Source: Streptomyces griseocarneus
Lineage (GTDB): Bacteria; Actinomycetota; Actinomycetes; Streptomycetales; Streptomycetaceae
Reading direction: 5' to 3'
Length of the DNA: 64,000 nt
NCBI GenBank assembly: GCA_003674045.1
Contig: PENC01000005.1
Coordinates: forward strand, 124,001 to 188,000
Part shown: piece after piece, positions 43,799-52,573 of the stretch
Layout: each line of letters begins with the position of its first letter
Position numbering within the stretch: the stretch's first letter is position 1
Notes under the pieces: model-generated
Databases searched by the model: none
What the model was told of the DNA's origin: nothing
Seen by the model: only the letters and a program-made list of their open reading frames with translations
Translations under genes and position numbers: made by a program

Positions 43799-44548
43799 GT
43801 GAATTCGCCCGTGAATTCCGTATCCGTGCGGGCCCTGCTCGCGCGCGGCATGCTCGCCGGGCTGGCCGCCGGGGTCCTCGCGCTGGTGGTGGCGTATCTC
43901 GTGGGCGAGCCCCACGTGGACGCGGCCATCGCCTTCGAGGAGGCCCACAGCCACGACCACGGCGAGGAACTCGTCAGCCGCAGCCTCCAGTCCACCGCGG
44001 GGCTCGCCACCGGCGTCCTCGTCTACGGCATCGCGCTCGGCGGCATCGCCGCCCTGGCGTTCTGCGTGGCCCTGGGCCGCGTAGGCCGCTTCGGCCCGCG
44101 GGCCACGTCGGCCCTGGTGTCCGTGGGCGCCCTCGTGGCCGTCTACGTGGTGCCGTTCCTGAAGTACCCGGCCAACCCCCCGTCCGTCGGCGACCCGGAC
44201 ACCATCGGCAAACGGACCGCGCTCTACTTCCTGATGATCGCGCTCAGCGTGCTGCTGAGCGTCGCCGCGGTCATCCTCGGCAGGAGACTGGCCCCCCGGC
44301 TGGGCAACTGGTACGCGACAGTAGCGGCTTCGGCGGCCTTCCTCGTCGCCGTCGCCCTCGCGTACGTCTTCCTGCCCGCGGTCAACGAGGTCCCGGCGGA
44401 CTTCCCCGCCACCGTCCTGTGGCGCTTCCGCCTCGCGGCCCTCGCCATCCAGTGCACCCTCTGGACCGGCTTCGGCCTCTTCTTCGGCCACCTGGCCGAA
44501 CGGCTCCTGGCGCCTGCCCCGGCACGCCGGGCGGTCACGGCGAGCTGA
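43799..44548 (+). CDS. cbtA: CbtA family cobalt transporter subunit
   Basis: 249 residues from GTG 43799. Five or six membrane helices are visible (LLARGMLAGLAAGVLALVVAYLV, GLATGVLVYGIALGGIAALAF, ALVSVGALVAVYVVPFLKYP, YFLMIALSVLLSVAAVIL and two more). A His-rich loop EEAHSHDHGEE lies after the first helix. The motif FLKYPANPPSVGDPDTIGKRTALYF is diagnostic of CbtA. With CbtB it forms a predicted cobalt uptake system under B12 riboswitch control. A hairpin terminator follows. Confidence 0.93.
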   Translation: MNSPVNSVSVRALLARGMLAGLAAGVLALVVAYLVGEPHVDAAIAFEEAHSHDHGEELVSRSLQSTAGLATGVLVYGIALGGIAALAFCVALGRVGRFGPRATSALVSVGALVAVYVVPFLKYPANPPSVGDPDTIGKRTALYFLMIALSVLLSVAAVILGRRLAPRLGNWYATVAASAAFLVAVALAYVFLPAVNEVPADFPATVLWRFRLAALAIQCTLWTGFGLFFGHLAERLLAPAPARRAVTAS

Positions 44549-44558
44549 TCCGGAAAGC

Positions 44559-44594
44559 CTCGGGCCCGTCGGCACACCAGCCGACGGGCCCGAG
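44559..44594. terminator. Terminator between cbtA and the deaminase gene
   Basis: Perfect 15-bp arms CTCGGGCCCGTCGGC (44559-44573) and GCCGACGGGCCCGAG (44580-44594) with a 6-nt loop, between convergent genes. Confidence 0.88.
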
Positions 44595-44596
44595 CG

Positions 44597-45037
44597 TCAT
44601 TCACCGGTCCGGTAGTAGGCGTCGATGGGGGCACGCGCCTCGTCGAACAGGGCCGGGCCGTCCTGCGCCACCGTCGGCCAGGCGCCCGACTGCGGGTTGA
44701 GCTCGACGAGTTGTTCGGTGGAGAGCGCGTGGACGACCCGTCCGATGCCGGAGCGGAGGATGCCGCCCGCGCACATGCCGCACGGCTGACAGCTGGTGTA
44801 CAGGGTGGTGCCCGCGGCCGTCCGCGAGTCGAGTTCGCGGGCGGCCCAGCGGGCCAGCTTCAACTCCGGGTGGGCCGTGATGTCGTCGTCGCGCCGCACG
44901 GTGTTGTGGGCCTCGGCGAGGACCGCGCCGTCCGGCCCCGCCAGGAGGGAGCCGTACGGGGCGTCGCCCTGGGCGATGGCCCGTGCCGCGATGCCGATCG
45001 CGCGGCGCAGCAGCGTCTGGTCGGCGGTGGTGATCAC
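44597..45037 (-). CDS. Nucleoside/guanine deaminase-like zinc protein
   Basis: 146 residues from ATG 45037. The cytidine-deaminase-fold zinc site is complete: HPE in DDDITAHPELKLARWAAREL and PCGMC in LYTSCQPCGMCAGGILRSGIGRVV. The length and sequence fit guanine or tRNA-adenosine-like deaminases of the CMP/dCMP family; substrate cannot be fixed. It acts in the cytoplasm. The ATG overlaps the stop of the upstream oxidoreductase gene by 4 nt, so the two genes are co-translated. Confidence 0.9.
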   Translation of the reverse strand: MITTADQTLLRRAIGIAARAIAQGDAPYGSLLAGPDGAVLAEAHNTVRRDDDITAHPELKLARWAARELDSRTAAGTTLYTSCQPCGMCAGGILRSGIGRVVHALSTEQLVELNPQSGAWPTVAQDGPALFDEARAPIDAYYRTGE

Positions 45038-45852
45038 GACGCTGCCTTCCAGTGGGCGGCCACCTCGGCGAGCGCCTGCCAGGCCGCGTGGGGCCGACGG
45101 GTCTCCTCGGGATCTCCGCGGTACGGGTCGAGAACGACACTGTCGGCACCGAGCAGGCGTAGTTGGCCGAGATCGTCGAGGACCTGCTCGATGGTGCCGA
45201 CTCCGGCGGGCCGTTCGGGGTCGTCGACCGGGGTGGCGGTCAGCCTCAGGGCGATGCGGGGTGCGAACGCCGGCAGTGAATGCTCCGTCAGGACCGTACG
45301 CATCCGGTCGATGGAGAGCCCCAGCGGGTGCCAGGCGTCCCCGAACCTGGCGACACGGCGGAGCGCCGCCGCGCTGTTGCCGCCGATCCAGACGGGGATC
45401 GGGTCCGTACCGTCCTCGGCGCCCGCGCGCCAGGCGTCCCGCAGGGTGGCCAGGTACTCGTCGGTCAGCCGGCCGCGCGCGGTGAACGGCACGTCGAGCG
45501 CGTCGAACTCCTGACGGGCCCAGCCGACGCCCACACCGAGCACGAGCCTGCCCCCGCTGAGCCGGTCGAGGTTGGCGGCCATCCGCGCGACCAGCAGCGG
45601 ATGCCGGTACGGGAGGACCAGCACGGTCGTGCCCAGCCGCACCGTGCTGGTGACACCGGCCAGCCAGGACAGCGTGGTGAACGGCTCGTAGAACGGCTCC
45701 GGATACCGCTCGGCCACATCCGGGGTGACGACCACATGGTCCGACACCATGAGAAGGCCGTAGCCGAGCCCCTCCGTGACCCGCGCCCAGTCGCGCAGCA
45801 CGCCGGGATCGGTACCGGGCCCGAAGTTCGGTACGTTGACGCCAAGTTGCAT
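45034..45852 (-). CDS. LLM-class F420-dependent oxidoreductase
   Basis: 272 residues from ATG 45852. Luciferase-like TIM-barrel motifs: GVNVPNFGPGTDPGVLRDWARVTEGLGYGLLMVSDHVV, VRLGTTVLVLPYRHPLLVARMAANLDRLSGGRLVLGVGVGW and IPVWIGGNSAAALRRVARFGDAWHPLG. These match F420-dependent LLM oxidoreductases common in actinomycetes. Substrate is unknown. It is co-transcribed with the deaminase gene (4-nt overlap) and divergent from the Lrp gene, which may regulate it. Confidence 0.9.
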   Translation of the reverse strand: MQLGVNVPNFGPGTDPGVLRDWARVTEGLGYGLLMVSDHVVVTPDVAERYPEPFYEPFTTLSWLAGVTSTVRLGTTVLVLPYRHPLLVARMAANLDRLSGGRLVLGVGVGWARQEFDALDVPFTARGRLTDEYLATLRDAWRAGAEDGTDPIPVWIGGNSAAALRRVARFGDAWHPLGLSIDRMRTVLTEHSLPAFAPRIALRLTATPVDDPERPAGVGTIEQVLDDLGQLRLLGADSVVLDPYRGDPEETRRPHAAWQALAEVAAHWKAAS

Positions 45853-45945
45853 GGCCTGAGGCTATCCCGGCGATCCCTGAACATGGAACCGACTCTTCCC
45901 GGCAATGAACGCCACCCCCCGTGAATCTCCCGGTAGATTCACGGC

Positions 45946-46392
45946 ATGACCGTGAATCTCGACGACACCGACTGGGCGATCCTCGCGCAGCTCCAGCAGG
46001 AGGCCCGCATCTCCCTCAGCGAACTGGGCCGCCGCGTGAAACTCAGCCCGTCGGCCACCACGGAACGCGTACGCAACCTGGAGTCGTCGGGCGTCATCAC
46101 CGGCTACCACGCCACGGTGGACCTGACCAAGGTCGGCTACCCCGTACTCGCCGTCGTCCGCCTCAAGTACCCCGGCAACCGCCACGACCCGCTGCGCCGC
46201 CTCCTCGCCGAACGCCGCGAGATCCTGGAATGCCTGCGCACCACGGGCGACGACTGCTACACCCTGAAAGTGGCCGCGTCCTCCATGGAACACCTGGAGA
46301 CACTCGTGGACGAGCTCGCGGGCTTCGGCAGCACGACGACGAGCGTCGTCTACAGCCAGACGCTGGCTTATCGCGGGCCGGGGCGGTCCTGA
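45946..46392 (+). CDS. Lrp/AsnC family transcriptional regulator
   Basis: 148 residues from ATG 45946. N-terminal helix-turn-helix: LDDTDWAILAQLQQEARISLSELGRRVKLSPSATTERVRNLESSGVITGY. The effector-binding RAM domain follows (YPVLAVVRLKYPGNRH, CLRTTGDDCYTLKVAASSMEHLETLVDELAGFGSTTTSVVYS). It probably binds an amino acid and regulates the divergent oxidoreductase/deaminase operon 93 nt away. A GTGAATCT-type repeat occurs just ahead of and across its start (about 45921-45962). Confidence 0.92.
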   Translation: MTVNLDDTDWAILAQLQQEARISLSELGRRVKLSPSATTERVRNLESSGVITGYHATVDLTKVGYPVLAVVRLKYPGNRHDPLRRLLAERREILECLRTTGDDCYTLKVAASSMEHLETLVDELAGFGSTTTSVVYSQTLAYRGPGRS

Positions 46393-46604
46393 GGGCGGCC
46401 GAAGTAAATGCGTTCGCCTGGCGGCACGCCTTCAGGAAACCGGCCCCTTCGAATGAGCGCCCGCCGGGGGCACGTTGGCGAGCAGGGACCGCGCGCCGAC
46501 GGTCACCGTCATGTCGCGGGTCTGATCGATAGGCTGCACGACGGCACGACGGCCGGGTCTGTATCGTGTCGGGAGGCGGTCAAGGACGATGCCCCGCCAT
46601 CAGG

Positions 46605-46703
46605 GGCGGGTGAGCAACTCACGTGCTCATCCACCGCTTTGCCCGAATCTCAAGAAGTAGGCAAAAACCGAGCTCGGCTCCGGTGAACGTGCTGGTCGGA
46701 GCT
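46605..46703 (+). other. CRISPR leader, array 1
   Basis: About 97 nt, AT-richer than its surroundings (ending region GGCAAAAACCGAGCTC), is closely matched by 55642-55739 upstream of array 2. Conservation extends further left (GATCGATAGGCTG at about 46525). This fits a promoter-bearing leader and sets the array direction as rightward. Confidence 0.75.
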
Positions 46704-46854
46704 GTGGTCCCCGCGTGCGCGGGGGTGGTCCCGGCGTCGGTCAGGGAAACCCGCCGAAGCTGCGGTGGTCCCCGCGTGTGCGGGGGTGGTCCCGGCTTCT
46801 GCCGCGCCCACGCGGTCGCTTTCGCGTGGTCCCCGCGCACGCGGGGTTCGCCCC
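46704..46854 (+). CRISPR. CRISPR array 1: three 29-nt repeats, two 32-nt spacers (type I-E-like)
   Basis: Repeats at 46704-46732, 46765-46793 and 46826-46854, exactly 61 nt apart, starting GTGGTCCCCGCG and containing the GC stem CCCCGCG/CGCGGGG. Repeat 2 differs by one base; repeat 3 is degenerate at its 3' end (TTCGCCCC for TGGTCCC). Spacers are 46733-46764 and 46794-46825. The repeat form is that of actinobacterial type I-E. No cas gene is in the window. Confidence 0.92.
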
Positions 46855-46887
46855 TCCATGCAGCCAGGCCCGCAGCCTTCCGCTGCC

Positions 46888-47103
46888 CTACAGAAGCTGG
46901 CTCGGATGAGTCTGCTCGTCATGGGCGAACCACCGGTGGCGGGCGGCGATCTCCCGGAGGTAGTCGCGTGCCGCCCAGGCGGCGTGGCGCTCGGTGCGCA
47001 GCCGTACGCATTCCGGGCACCGGTCGGTGACCCCGCCGACGACGACACCACCGGGCCCGGAGGACAGGGGAAGCGAGATCACCTCGCCACCGCCGCCCGT
47101 CAC
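46888..47103 (-). CDS. Small CxxC protein, cassette A
   Basis: 71 residues from GTG 47103, overlapping the stop of the preceding gene (GTGA). It contains DRCPECVRLRTERHAAWAARDYLREIAARHRWFAHDEQ: a CPEC pair followed by a charged helix, possibly half a zinc site. The paralogue at 53624-53839 has the same length and nearly the same sequence. Function unknown; always paired with the small basic protein and an XRE regulator here. Confidence 0.7.
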   Translation of the reverse strand: MTGGGGEVISLPLSSGPGGVVVGGVTDRCPECVRLRTERHAAWAARDYLREIAARHRWFAHDEQTHPSQLL

Positions 47104-47357
47104 CCGGTGCGCCCGGGAAGGAAGCGGCGGCGGTTGACCTCGGCCAGCTTGGCGCGCAACTTGTCGCGTAGCTCGGCGGGGCGGTAGCTGGTGGTACGCC
47201 ACGGCTTCCCGCCGCCGAACGGACGCAGGGTCACCTCGATCCCGTCAACTTCAGTCACGTAGCCGACCGGTTCGCCCTTGGAGGCCGTGTCGACGACCAG
47301 ATCGCCCGTCGACGGCACCCACTTGGTTGTGTCTGTTGCTCTTGGTGTCGCGTTCAC
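47100..47357 (-). CDS. Small beta-rich protein, cassette A
   Basis: 85 residues from GTG 47357. Core: KWVPSTGDLVVDTASKGEPVGYVTEVDG then TLRPFGGGKPWRTTSYRPAELRDKLRAKLAEVNRRR. The first part looks like a small beta barrel (GDLVVDxxxxxxGxV) and the second a basic helix. A paralogue is at 53836-54102. Function unknown; part of a two-gene unit downstream of the XRE regulator. Confidence 0.7.
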   Translation of the reverse strand: MNATPRATDTTKWVPSTGDLVVDTASKGEPVGYVTEVDGIEVTLRPFGGGKPWRTTSYRPAELRDKLRAKLAEVNRRRFLPGRTG

Positions 47358-47452
47358 AGGTCAGGACGCTATGGCGGCGGGCCACGACAGCCCACGTGCG
47401 GGGCACCGTAGTTGGTGGCGATCACCGTCGGAACTGCTACGTCCCGTAGCAG

Positions 47453-48688
47453 TTAGCCGACGATGCTCAGATGTGCCGCCAGGTCGCGCATGTCCTGGGT
47501 GAGGGTACGCTTGCGGGTCTTCAGCAGGTCCTGCATGACGTAGCGGGCCATGGGCTGGTGTTTGATCCACTCGCCGGAGGTGCGGCGCACGGACATGAGG
47601 ACGGTCATGGCGTCCTGGTGCTGCTTGAGCGTCACGTGTGCCTTGGCCACGTCCAGCCGGTGGCGGTCCCAGTTCACCGCGGTGGGCTTGCCGAGGTTGC
47701 GCAGCGCCTTGTTGTCCAGCAGGCCGTCGTCGGCCCGGCGCAGGACGGCTCGCGCGTCGCCCATCAGGGACAGGTCCTCGATGGCCTTCAGCTCGGCCGT
47801 GACCGGCCCGAACCCGCCCCAGTGCGCGGGGAAGTCCGCGTCTTCCCGGTCCATCGCGGAAGCGGCCACCCCGGCCAGCCGGCGGGCTTCCCGGGCTTCG
47901 TCGGGCCGGTTGTTCCGGATCGTCGCGGACGCGACCTTGAGCCACAGTTCGCCCCACACCGCGAGGTGGGCCGTACCGGCGTCGGACATCCGCGGTTCCA
48001 CCTCGGCGGCCGTCCGCGCCGCCAGCTGCTCGCTCTCGTCGAAGCGGTCCTGCCGCAGCAGCAGCCAGCACATGCCCAGGACGCCCGTCGCGGCCGTCAG
48101 GGTCTGCCCGGCCTCGCGGGCGAGACGGATCGCCTCGGCCAGGGCGAAGTACGCCATGTCGTACTGCCGGACCTGCGTCAGGTACTTCCCCGCCAGCAGC
48201 AGCGCGTGGCAGCGGGCGGTCATGGCGCCCTGCTTCTCCTCGCCCTCCAGCGCCTCCACGGCCGCCTCGGCGGAACGCAGCAGTCCCGGAAGCCGCTTGG
48301 CCACCGAGTCGTACCGGTCGGCGCGGTAGAGCGCGTGAGCGTCCGCCGTGGCCCTGCGGAGCGCCGACAGTTCCTCGACGTGCCCGGCATCCGTCAGCGG
48401 CGCAGTGAGCCCTACGGGGGGCATCAGTGCCTGGCGCAGCTCCACCAGGTAGCGCCGGTTCGCCTCGTCGCCAATGACCGGCCTCGGAGCCTCCGTGGCG
48501 AACAGCGCCGAAGTGGGGACATCCAGCGCCCGGGCGATGGCGTACAGGGTTTCCATGCGGACGTCCCCGCCCTGCTCGACCTTGCGCACCGTGGCCAGTG
48601 AAAGGTCCGCCGCCTCGGCCAGCCCTTCCTGGCTCATGCCCGCCGCGCGCCGGTAGTTCTTGACGTTCTCCGCCAGTCCGGAAGCCAT
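47453..48688 (-). CDS. XRE regulator with TPR-like C terminus, cassette A
   Basis: 411 residues from ATG 48688. N-terminal helix-turn-helix: NVKNYRRAAGMSQEGLAEAADLSLATVRKVEQGGDVRMETLYAIARALDV. The remaining ~330 residues are helical repeats (HALYRADRYDSVAKRLPGLLRSAEAAVEAL, QYDMAYFALAEAIRLAREAGQTL). It heads a minus-strand cassette with two small genes, mirrored by cassette B at 53624-55432, though the regulators themselves are divergent. It probably autoregulates and controls the small genes. Confidence 0.87.
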   Translation of the reverse strand: MASGLAENVKNYRRAAGMSQEGLAEAADLSLATVRKVEQGGDVRMETLYAIARALDVPTSALFATEAPRPVIGDEANRRYLVELRQALMPPVGLTAPLTDAGHVEELSALRRATADAHALYRADRYDSVAKRLPGLLRSAEAAVEALEGEEKQGAMTARCHALLLAGKYLTQVRQYDMAYFALAEAIRLAREAGQTLTAATGVLGMCWLLLRQDRFDESEQLAARTAAEVEPRMSDAGTAHLAVWGELWLKVASATIRNNRPDEAREARRLAGVAASAMDREDADFPAHWGGFGPVTAELKAIEDLSLMGDARAVLRRADDGLLDNKALRNLGKPTAVNWDRHRLDVAKAHVTLKQHQDAMTVLMSVRRTSGEWIKHQPMARYVMQDLLKTRKRTLTQDMRDLAAHLSIVG

Positions 48689-49108
48689 GAGGTCCCGCCC
48701 TTCGCTCACAACCAGCGTAAGGCCACCGCGAGCCCGGAAAACGGTTCCGCGGCGCGGACTTACGAACCCCAACTCCCCTTGCACCGCTCCAGTGTGACCG
48801 TTGGGAGTAGGTCGACATGCGCCCGGCAAGGGATGCGGAGCGCTGCATCGCGCGGCTCCGCCAAGCGGTCCGACAAGCCTCCGCTGACCTGTGGGCGGCA
48901 CCCAGCGGGGTGCGGAGCCCGGCCCCGGCATAGGCGAGCAGTGATGCCGAGAAGGCCCCACAGGTCAGAGCATCAGCCCGAGGTTAAGGAGAGGTGACGG
49001 CACGAGTCGCCCCTTAAAGAGGGAACAGCGCCGAGTCGCACACTCGTAACGGTATCGTCACTCCTTGTCGCTGAGGCGGCAAGGAGCATCTCAGACCGGA
49101 GGAGCAGC
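48689..49108. other. 420-nt divergent intergenic region before the PARIS-like pair
   Basis: No convincing gene. GC content falls from left to right as the defence genes are approached. A ribosome binding site GGAGGAG lies at 49098-49104 for the ATPase gene. No repeats or att-like direct repeats were recognised. Confidence 0.5.
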
Positions 49109-50488
49109 ATGAAAGTCACCTCTATCGAAGTTGACGGCTTGATCGGCCGCTACAACCACAAGATCGACTTCTCTCCCGAAGACGACTTCGTCATTCTGCA
49201 TGGGCCGAATGGCGTCGGAAAGACAATGCTTCTGGAGCTCGTGAAGGCCGCATCAGCCTTGAAGGTAGGGAAGCTGATGTCCATCCCCTTTGCGCAGGCC
49301 AGGATTAGCTATCACGACGGGACGATTCTACAGCTGAACCGCCACACCCAGGAAATATTGCCTTTTGAGGATTTTGAAGCGGATGAACCAAAAGCGCGCT
49401 CGAACTCTGGTGACACATCTGTCAGATTTACTCTATTGCGGGATCGAAAGGTAGTAGCAGAATGGACGGCAAACGTCGGAGGGGTAACCCACCGGGTAGC
49501 ACCACGAGCTTCTCGACTTGAAGGCTATCTACCTGTCCGGCAAGTCGGTCCGAACTCATGGCACGACATGGAAGAGGGCGACGTGATCTCATGGCCAGAA
49601 ATATTTGACAGGTACCCAGATTCCCTTTCGGCGGAAGTCTTCGGCAGTCGCATGCCAGACGAGTTTCGCGAATTCCGGAACGAAGCAAATGTCCATCTGA
49701 TTGAGACGCAAAGACTGGTTGTTCTGCAACGCGCTCGCGCGCACTCTCGGAGTGAAACCGCACAGTTGAGCACTAAGGTCGAGGAATTCGCCGAAGATCT
49801 CAAGCAGCGACTGGGTGGGGCTCTGGCCGAGAATTCTAGAATCTCCCAAGAGCGCGATAGGACATACCCGTCACGTCTCCTCATGCATTCCTGGAATGAA
49901 CCGCCTTCGGATGAGGAAATTCGGGAAATGTATTCATCACAGAGCGAGCTCCGTGAGCAACTGGCTCAAATCTCCCTGCTCGATGAGACGACTGGCGGAA
50001 TCTCGCTGCCGAAAGAGATGGAACCCTGGCAACGGCGGGTCATGTGGACATACATCGAGGACAGCAAGATCAAGTTGGCGACATTTCTCCCCCTCCTCGA
50101 AAAGATCAAACTCCTTCAGGAAATCGTAAATTCCCGATTTCTCTCGAAGAGAATGGTGATCGATCGACACGCTGGCATTGGTTTTGTAACGGATGAAGGC
50201 CGCAAGCTTGAGCCAACTATGCTTTCCTCGGGAGAGCAGCATGAACTGGTACTGCTCTATGACCTGCTTTTCAGCGTGCCACCGGGCGCTCTTGTGCTTA
50301 TCGATGAACCAGAAATCTCTTTGCATGTGAACTGGCAAAAGCGCTTCCTGGATGACATCAGGCGAATCTCGAGGATTTCAGGATTCCGGTTCATCGTAGC
50401 TACGCATTCACCACAGATCATAGGAAAGTGGTGGAATCGCGCCGTCGCCCTCGACCCCCGGTTCAACACCGAGGGAGACCAGGCGTGA
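49109..50488 (+). CDS. AAA/ABC-type ATPase of a PARIS-like defence pair (AriA-like)
   Basis: 459 residues from ATG 49109. Walker A GPNGVGKT at residues 32-39, ABC-like signature LSSGEQHEL near 372, Walker B ALVLIDEPEISLH near 394-406 and switch VATHSPQII (His433). A ~250-residue insert between the lobes contains a charged coiled-coil stretch. This is the layout of overcoming-lysogenization-type ATPases without a fused nuclease. The next gene overlaps by 4 nt and encodes a DUF4435 protein, the pairing that defines PARIS, where AriA senses a phage anti-restriction protein. Base composition is clearly lower in GC than its neighbours. Confidence 0.85.
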   Translation: MKVTSIEVDGLIGRYNHKIDFSPEDDFVILHGPNGVGKTMLLELVKAASALKVGKLMSIPFAQARISYHDGTILQLNRHTQEILPFEDFEADEPKARSNSGDTSVRFTLLRDRKVVAEWTANVGGVTHRVAPRASRLEGYLPVRQVGPNSWHDMEEGDVISWPEIFDRYPDSLSAEVFGSRMPDEFREFRNEANVHLIETQRLVVLQRARAHSRSETAQLSTKVEEFAEDLKQRLGGALAENSRISQERDRTYPSRLLMHSWNEPPSDEEIREMYSSQSELREQLAQISLLDETTGGISLPKEMEPWQRRVMWTYIEDSKIKLATFLPLLEKIKLLQEIVNSRFLSKRMVIDRHAGIGFVTDEGRKLEPTMLSSGEQHELVLLYDLLFSVPPGALVLIDEPEISLHVNWQKRFLDDIRRISRISGFRFIVATHSPQIIGKWWNRAVALDPRFNTEGDQA

Positions 50489-51348
50489 TCGAGGACCTCT
50501 CCAGGGAATCGCTCTACGTTGAGCTGCGCATGATGAGGACGGGTGGTGATGACAGGGCGTTTCTGGTAGTGGAAGGTCATACTGATAGTGCAGTCTTCGA
50601 CGACCACATAGACGCCCGTCACTGCGTCTCAGTCCCTGCATATGGCAAGGAACGCGCAATATCGGCCATTGAAGAAGTCGAAAGAAATGGCGACCACGGA
50701 ATATTTGCCATCCTCGACAAGGATTGGGTCGGCTTGCTTGAATTGGAGCCAAAACTACCTGATAGCCTTGTCGCGTACACAGACGCCTACGACCTCGATG
50801 CGTGTATCTTTTACTCCAAACGTACGGTAATCAGACAGGCGGCTAGTTTTTGCTCGGACATGTTCCGTATCGGCGATGCTGGAAGTGAAGAGCATCACTT
50901 GATAGACGCCTGCATCGAGCTAGCGCTCCCAGTTGGAGCGCTCAGGTTCATATCTGAACGTGACGGGGCGGGGCTTTCCCTGAGAGACTTCCCTTTGAAC
51001 GAAGTGGTCTCCGGCGATTACCCGTATGAGATCGACAAGCGCAAACTCGTTGAAATCTCGGCAAAGAGGGCGGGGAAGTCTATTGACTCGGAGTCAACCT
51101 TGAAGAAGTTGAACTCTGCCCTGGCCCGTCTGCCAAACAATTCAAGATACTGCTCTGGCCATGACCTGTTCAAAGCTCTGGCCATTATCCTTAAGCGTAA
51201 GTGGGGCGGCAGAGTGGGGGCTCAGCAACTCGAACAGTCCGCCAGAGCCGCAATGGGGCATGAGCGACTTTCTGCACTGTTCCTCTATGAGCGAATTCGT
51301 TTGATCGCGGAACGTTCTGGCTACCGGGTCTGGCAGAACGCGGCCTGA
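50485..51348 (+). CDS. DUF4435 TOPRIM-type protein of a PARIS-like defence pair (AriB-like)
   Basis: 287 residues from GTG 50485, overlapping the ATPase stop. TOPRIM motifs are visible: Glu30 in FLVVEGHTD and the DxD pair in IFAILDKDW (Asp78, Asp80). The rest is helical with a polar C terminus (LFLYERIRLIAERSGYRVW). In PARIS, AriB is released from the ATPase scaffold on infection and cleaves host tRNA, stopping phage growth. The same role is inferred here by pairing and motifs. Like its partner it is AT-richer than the chromosome, indicating recent transfer. Confidence 0.83.
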   Translation: MIEDLSRESLYVELRMMRTGGDDRAFLVVEGHTDSAVFDDHIDARHCVSVPAYGKERAISAIEEVERNGDHGIFAILDKDWVGLLELEPKLPDSLVAYTDAYDLDACIFYSKRTVIRQAASFCSDMFRIGDAGSEEHHLIDACIELALPVGALRFISERDGAGLSLRDFPLNEVVSGDYPYEIDKRKLVEISAKRAGKSIDSESTLKKLNSALARLPNNSRYCSGHDLFKALAIILKRKWGGRVGAQQLEQSARAAMGHERLSALFLYERIRLIAERSGYRVWQNAA

Positions 51349-51869
51349 CGGCTCGGCGGGTTATCCATCGTCAATCTTTGATCGGAGAAGGTCTTGAGGT
51401 TGGGCGGCTGAGCGTTCGAACGATACGCATTAAGGCAGGGGGCCTTGTTGTCAACTGCGGCCTCGATCAGTCGGGTTGAGGACAATAGCCCAAAAGAGCG
51501 TCTAAGCTTTTCACACACCCAATGAATCGGAATAGCTAGTCAAAGATTTGGGGTCTGTGTGTCGCTGCAGATAGGAAAGGGCGGTTCCGAGAATCAGGGA
51601 CGCCCCTTCCGGTCTACGGCGGCAGAGACTGTAGGATCTAAAGTCACGGCGGCTTGCTGTCGCGAGGTCCCCGAGAGGGCTGTAAGACAGCCTCTCTGCC
51701 GTCGGCGTCAAGACGTCGGATGCGTCATATCTTTACGTCTTCGCGGGTCTTGTCCCTCTGCCAGTGACACCGGAACGATGCCGTGTTGTCATAGCCGACC
51801 CCATCAACACGGATGGCTCTCCCCCATGATGGCTCGTTGCTCAGGCCGCGTGATCAGGAAGGGAACGAC
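51349..51869. other. 521-nt intergenic region after the PARIS-like pair
   Basis: Mixed composition with about 52-55% GC by eye. Short ORFs on both strands lack GC3 bias and binding sites. No terminator hairpin with a T-run was recognised. It probably holds the right boundary of the transferred segment and the promoter of the next gene. Confidence 0.45.
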
Positions 51870-52502
51870 ATGAGACGCAAGAGATTACGACTGCCCCGGG
51901 GGCTCTCGATACTCGCGGTAGCGCTCGCAATGCCTGTGGGTCTCACGACAGGAGCGACCGCCGTACCGCAGCCAGACAGCGCCTTGGGGCACGCCCTGAC
52001 AGCCACGCAGACGATGAAGTATGTCACCGTGATCGATGTCATCCCCGCAGGAGAACAAGTACAGATCAAGCTTGCCGATGGCAGAAGCCTCACCATTTCC
52101 CGCGAGGCGTACGAGAAGGTCGGCAAGGACTGGGAAGCCCAGCATGTGATCCAGCGCGGCACGCTGGTGCCCCCGACGACTCTCCCCGGCGACTGTGGTT
52201 CGTCCTGGGTGACCATCGGCTTCCAGAACACGAGCTCCAGGCCGTACCGGATGAACACCGGGTTCACCACCGATAGCCCGGCCACCTCGTACGACTGGTG
52301 GGTGCGTATCTACGGGCCCGGTAGCTACTACTACCAGTACGAGTCGAGCGGCAACCTTTTCTTCCGGCACAAGTGGAACGGCGGCCACACAGGCGACGGG
52401 CCCGGCGGACGCTGGGAAGCGGACCTCGACACTCAGTCCTGGGCGGTCACGGCCTCCGGCGTGTGCAGCTCCGCCGGCCCCATCGATTCCCAGTACCTCT
52501 GA
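51870..52502 (+). CDS. Secreted protein of unknown function
   Basis: 210 residues from ATG 51870, AGGAAGGGAAC upstream. A signal peptide (LPRGLSILAVALAMPVGLTTGATA) is followed by a short domain with VTVIDVIPAGEQVQIKLADGRSLTISREAYEKVGKDW. The second half is aromatic and Gly-rich (WWVRIYGPGSYYYQYESSGNLFFRHKWNGGH) with two cysteines that could form a disulfide. No family recognised. It sits inside the CRISPR-bounded island; a link to defence is not shown. Confidence 0.75.
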   Translation: MRRKRLRLPRGLSILAVALAMPVGLTTGATAVPQPDSALGHALTATQTMKYVTVIDVIPAGEQVQIKLADGRSLTISREAYEKVGKDWEAQHVIQRGTLVPPTTLPGDCGSSWVTIGFQNTSSRPYRMNTGFTTDSPATSYDWWVRIYGPGSYYYQYESSGNLFFRHKWNGGHTGDGPGGRWEADLDTQSWAVTASGVCSSAGPIDSQYL

Positions 52503-52573
52503 CCCTGCCGGTGCAGGGCAGCGTCGCTCCGCACCCTTCCGCCCGGCGCCGTCGCGCTGCGACACTCCGGCCC

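Noticed and set aside
46623-47051. ORFs crossing CRISPR array 1 on both strands
   Set aside because: They translate the CRISPR repeats (GTTPAHAGTT and VVPACAGVVPA patterns) and are artefacts.
51511-51711. 66-residue minus-strand ORF after the PARIS-like pair
   Set aside because: No GC3 bias, no binding site, no recognisable family.
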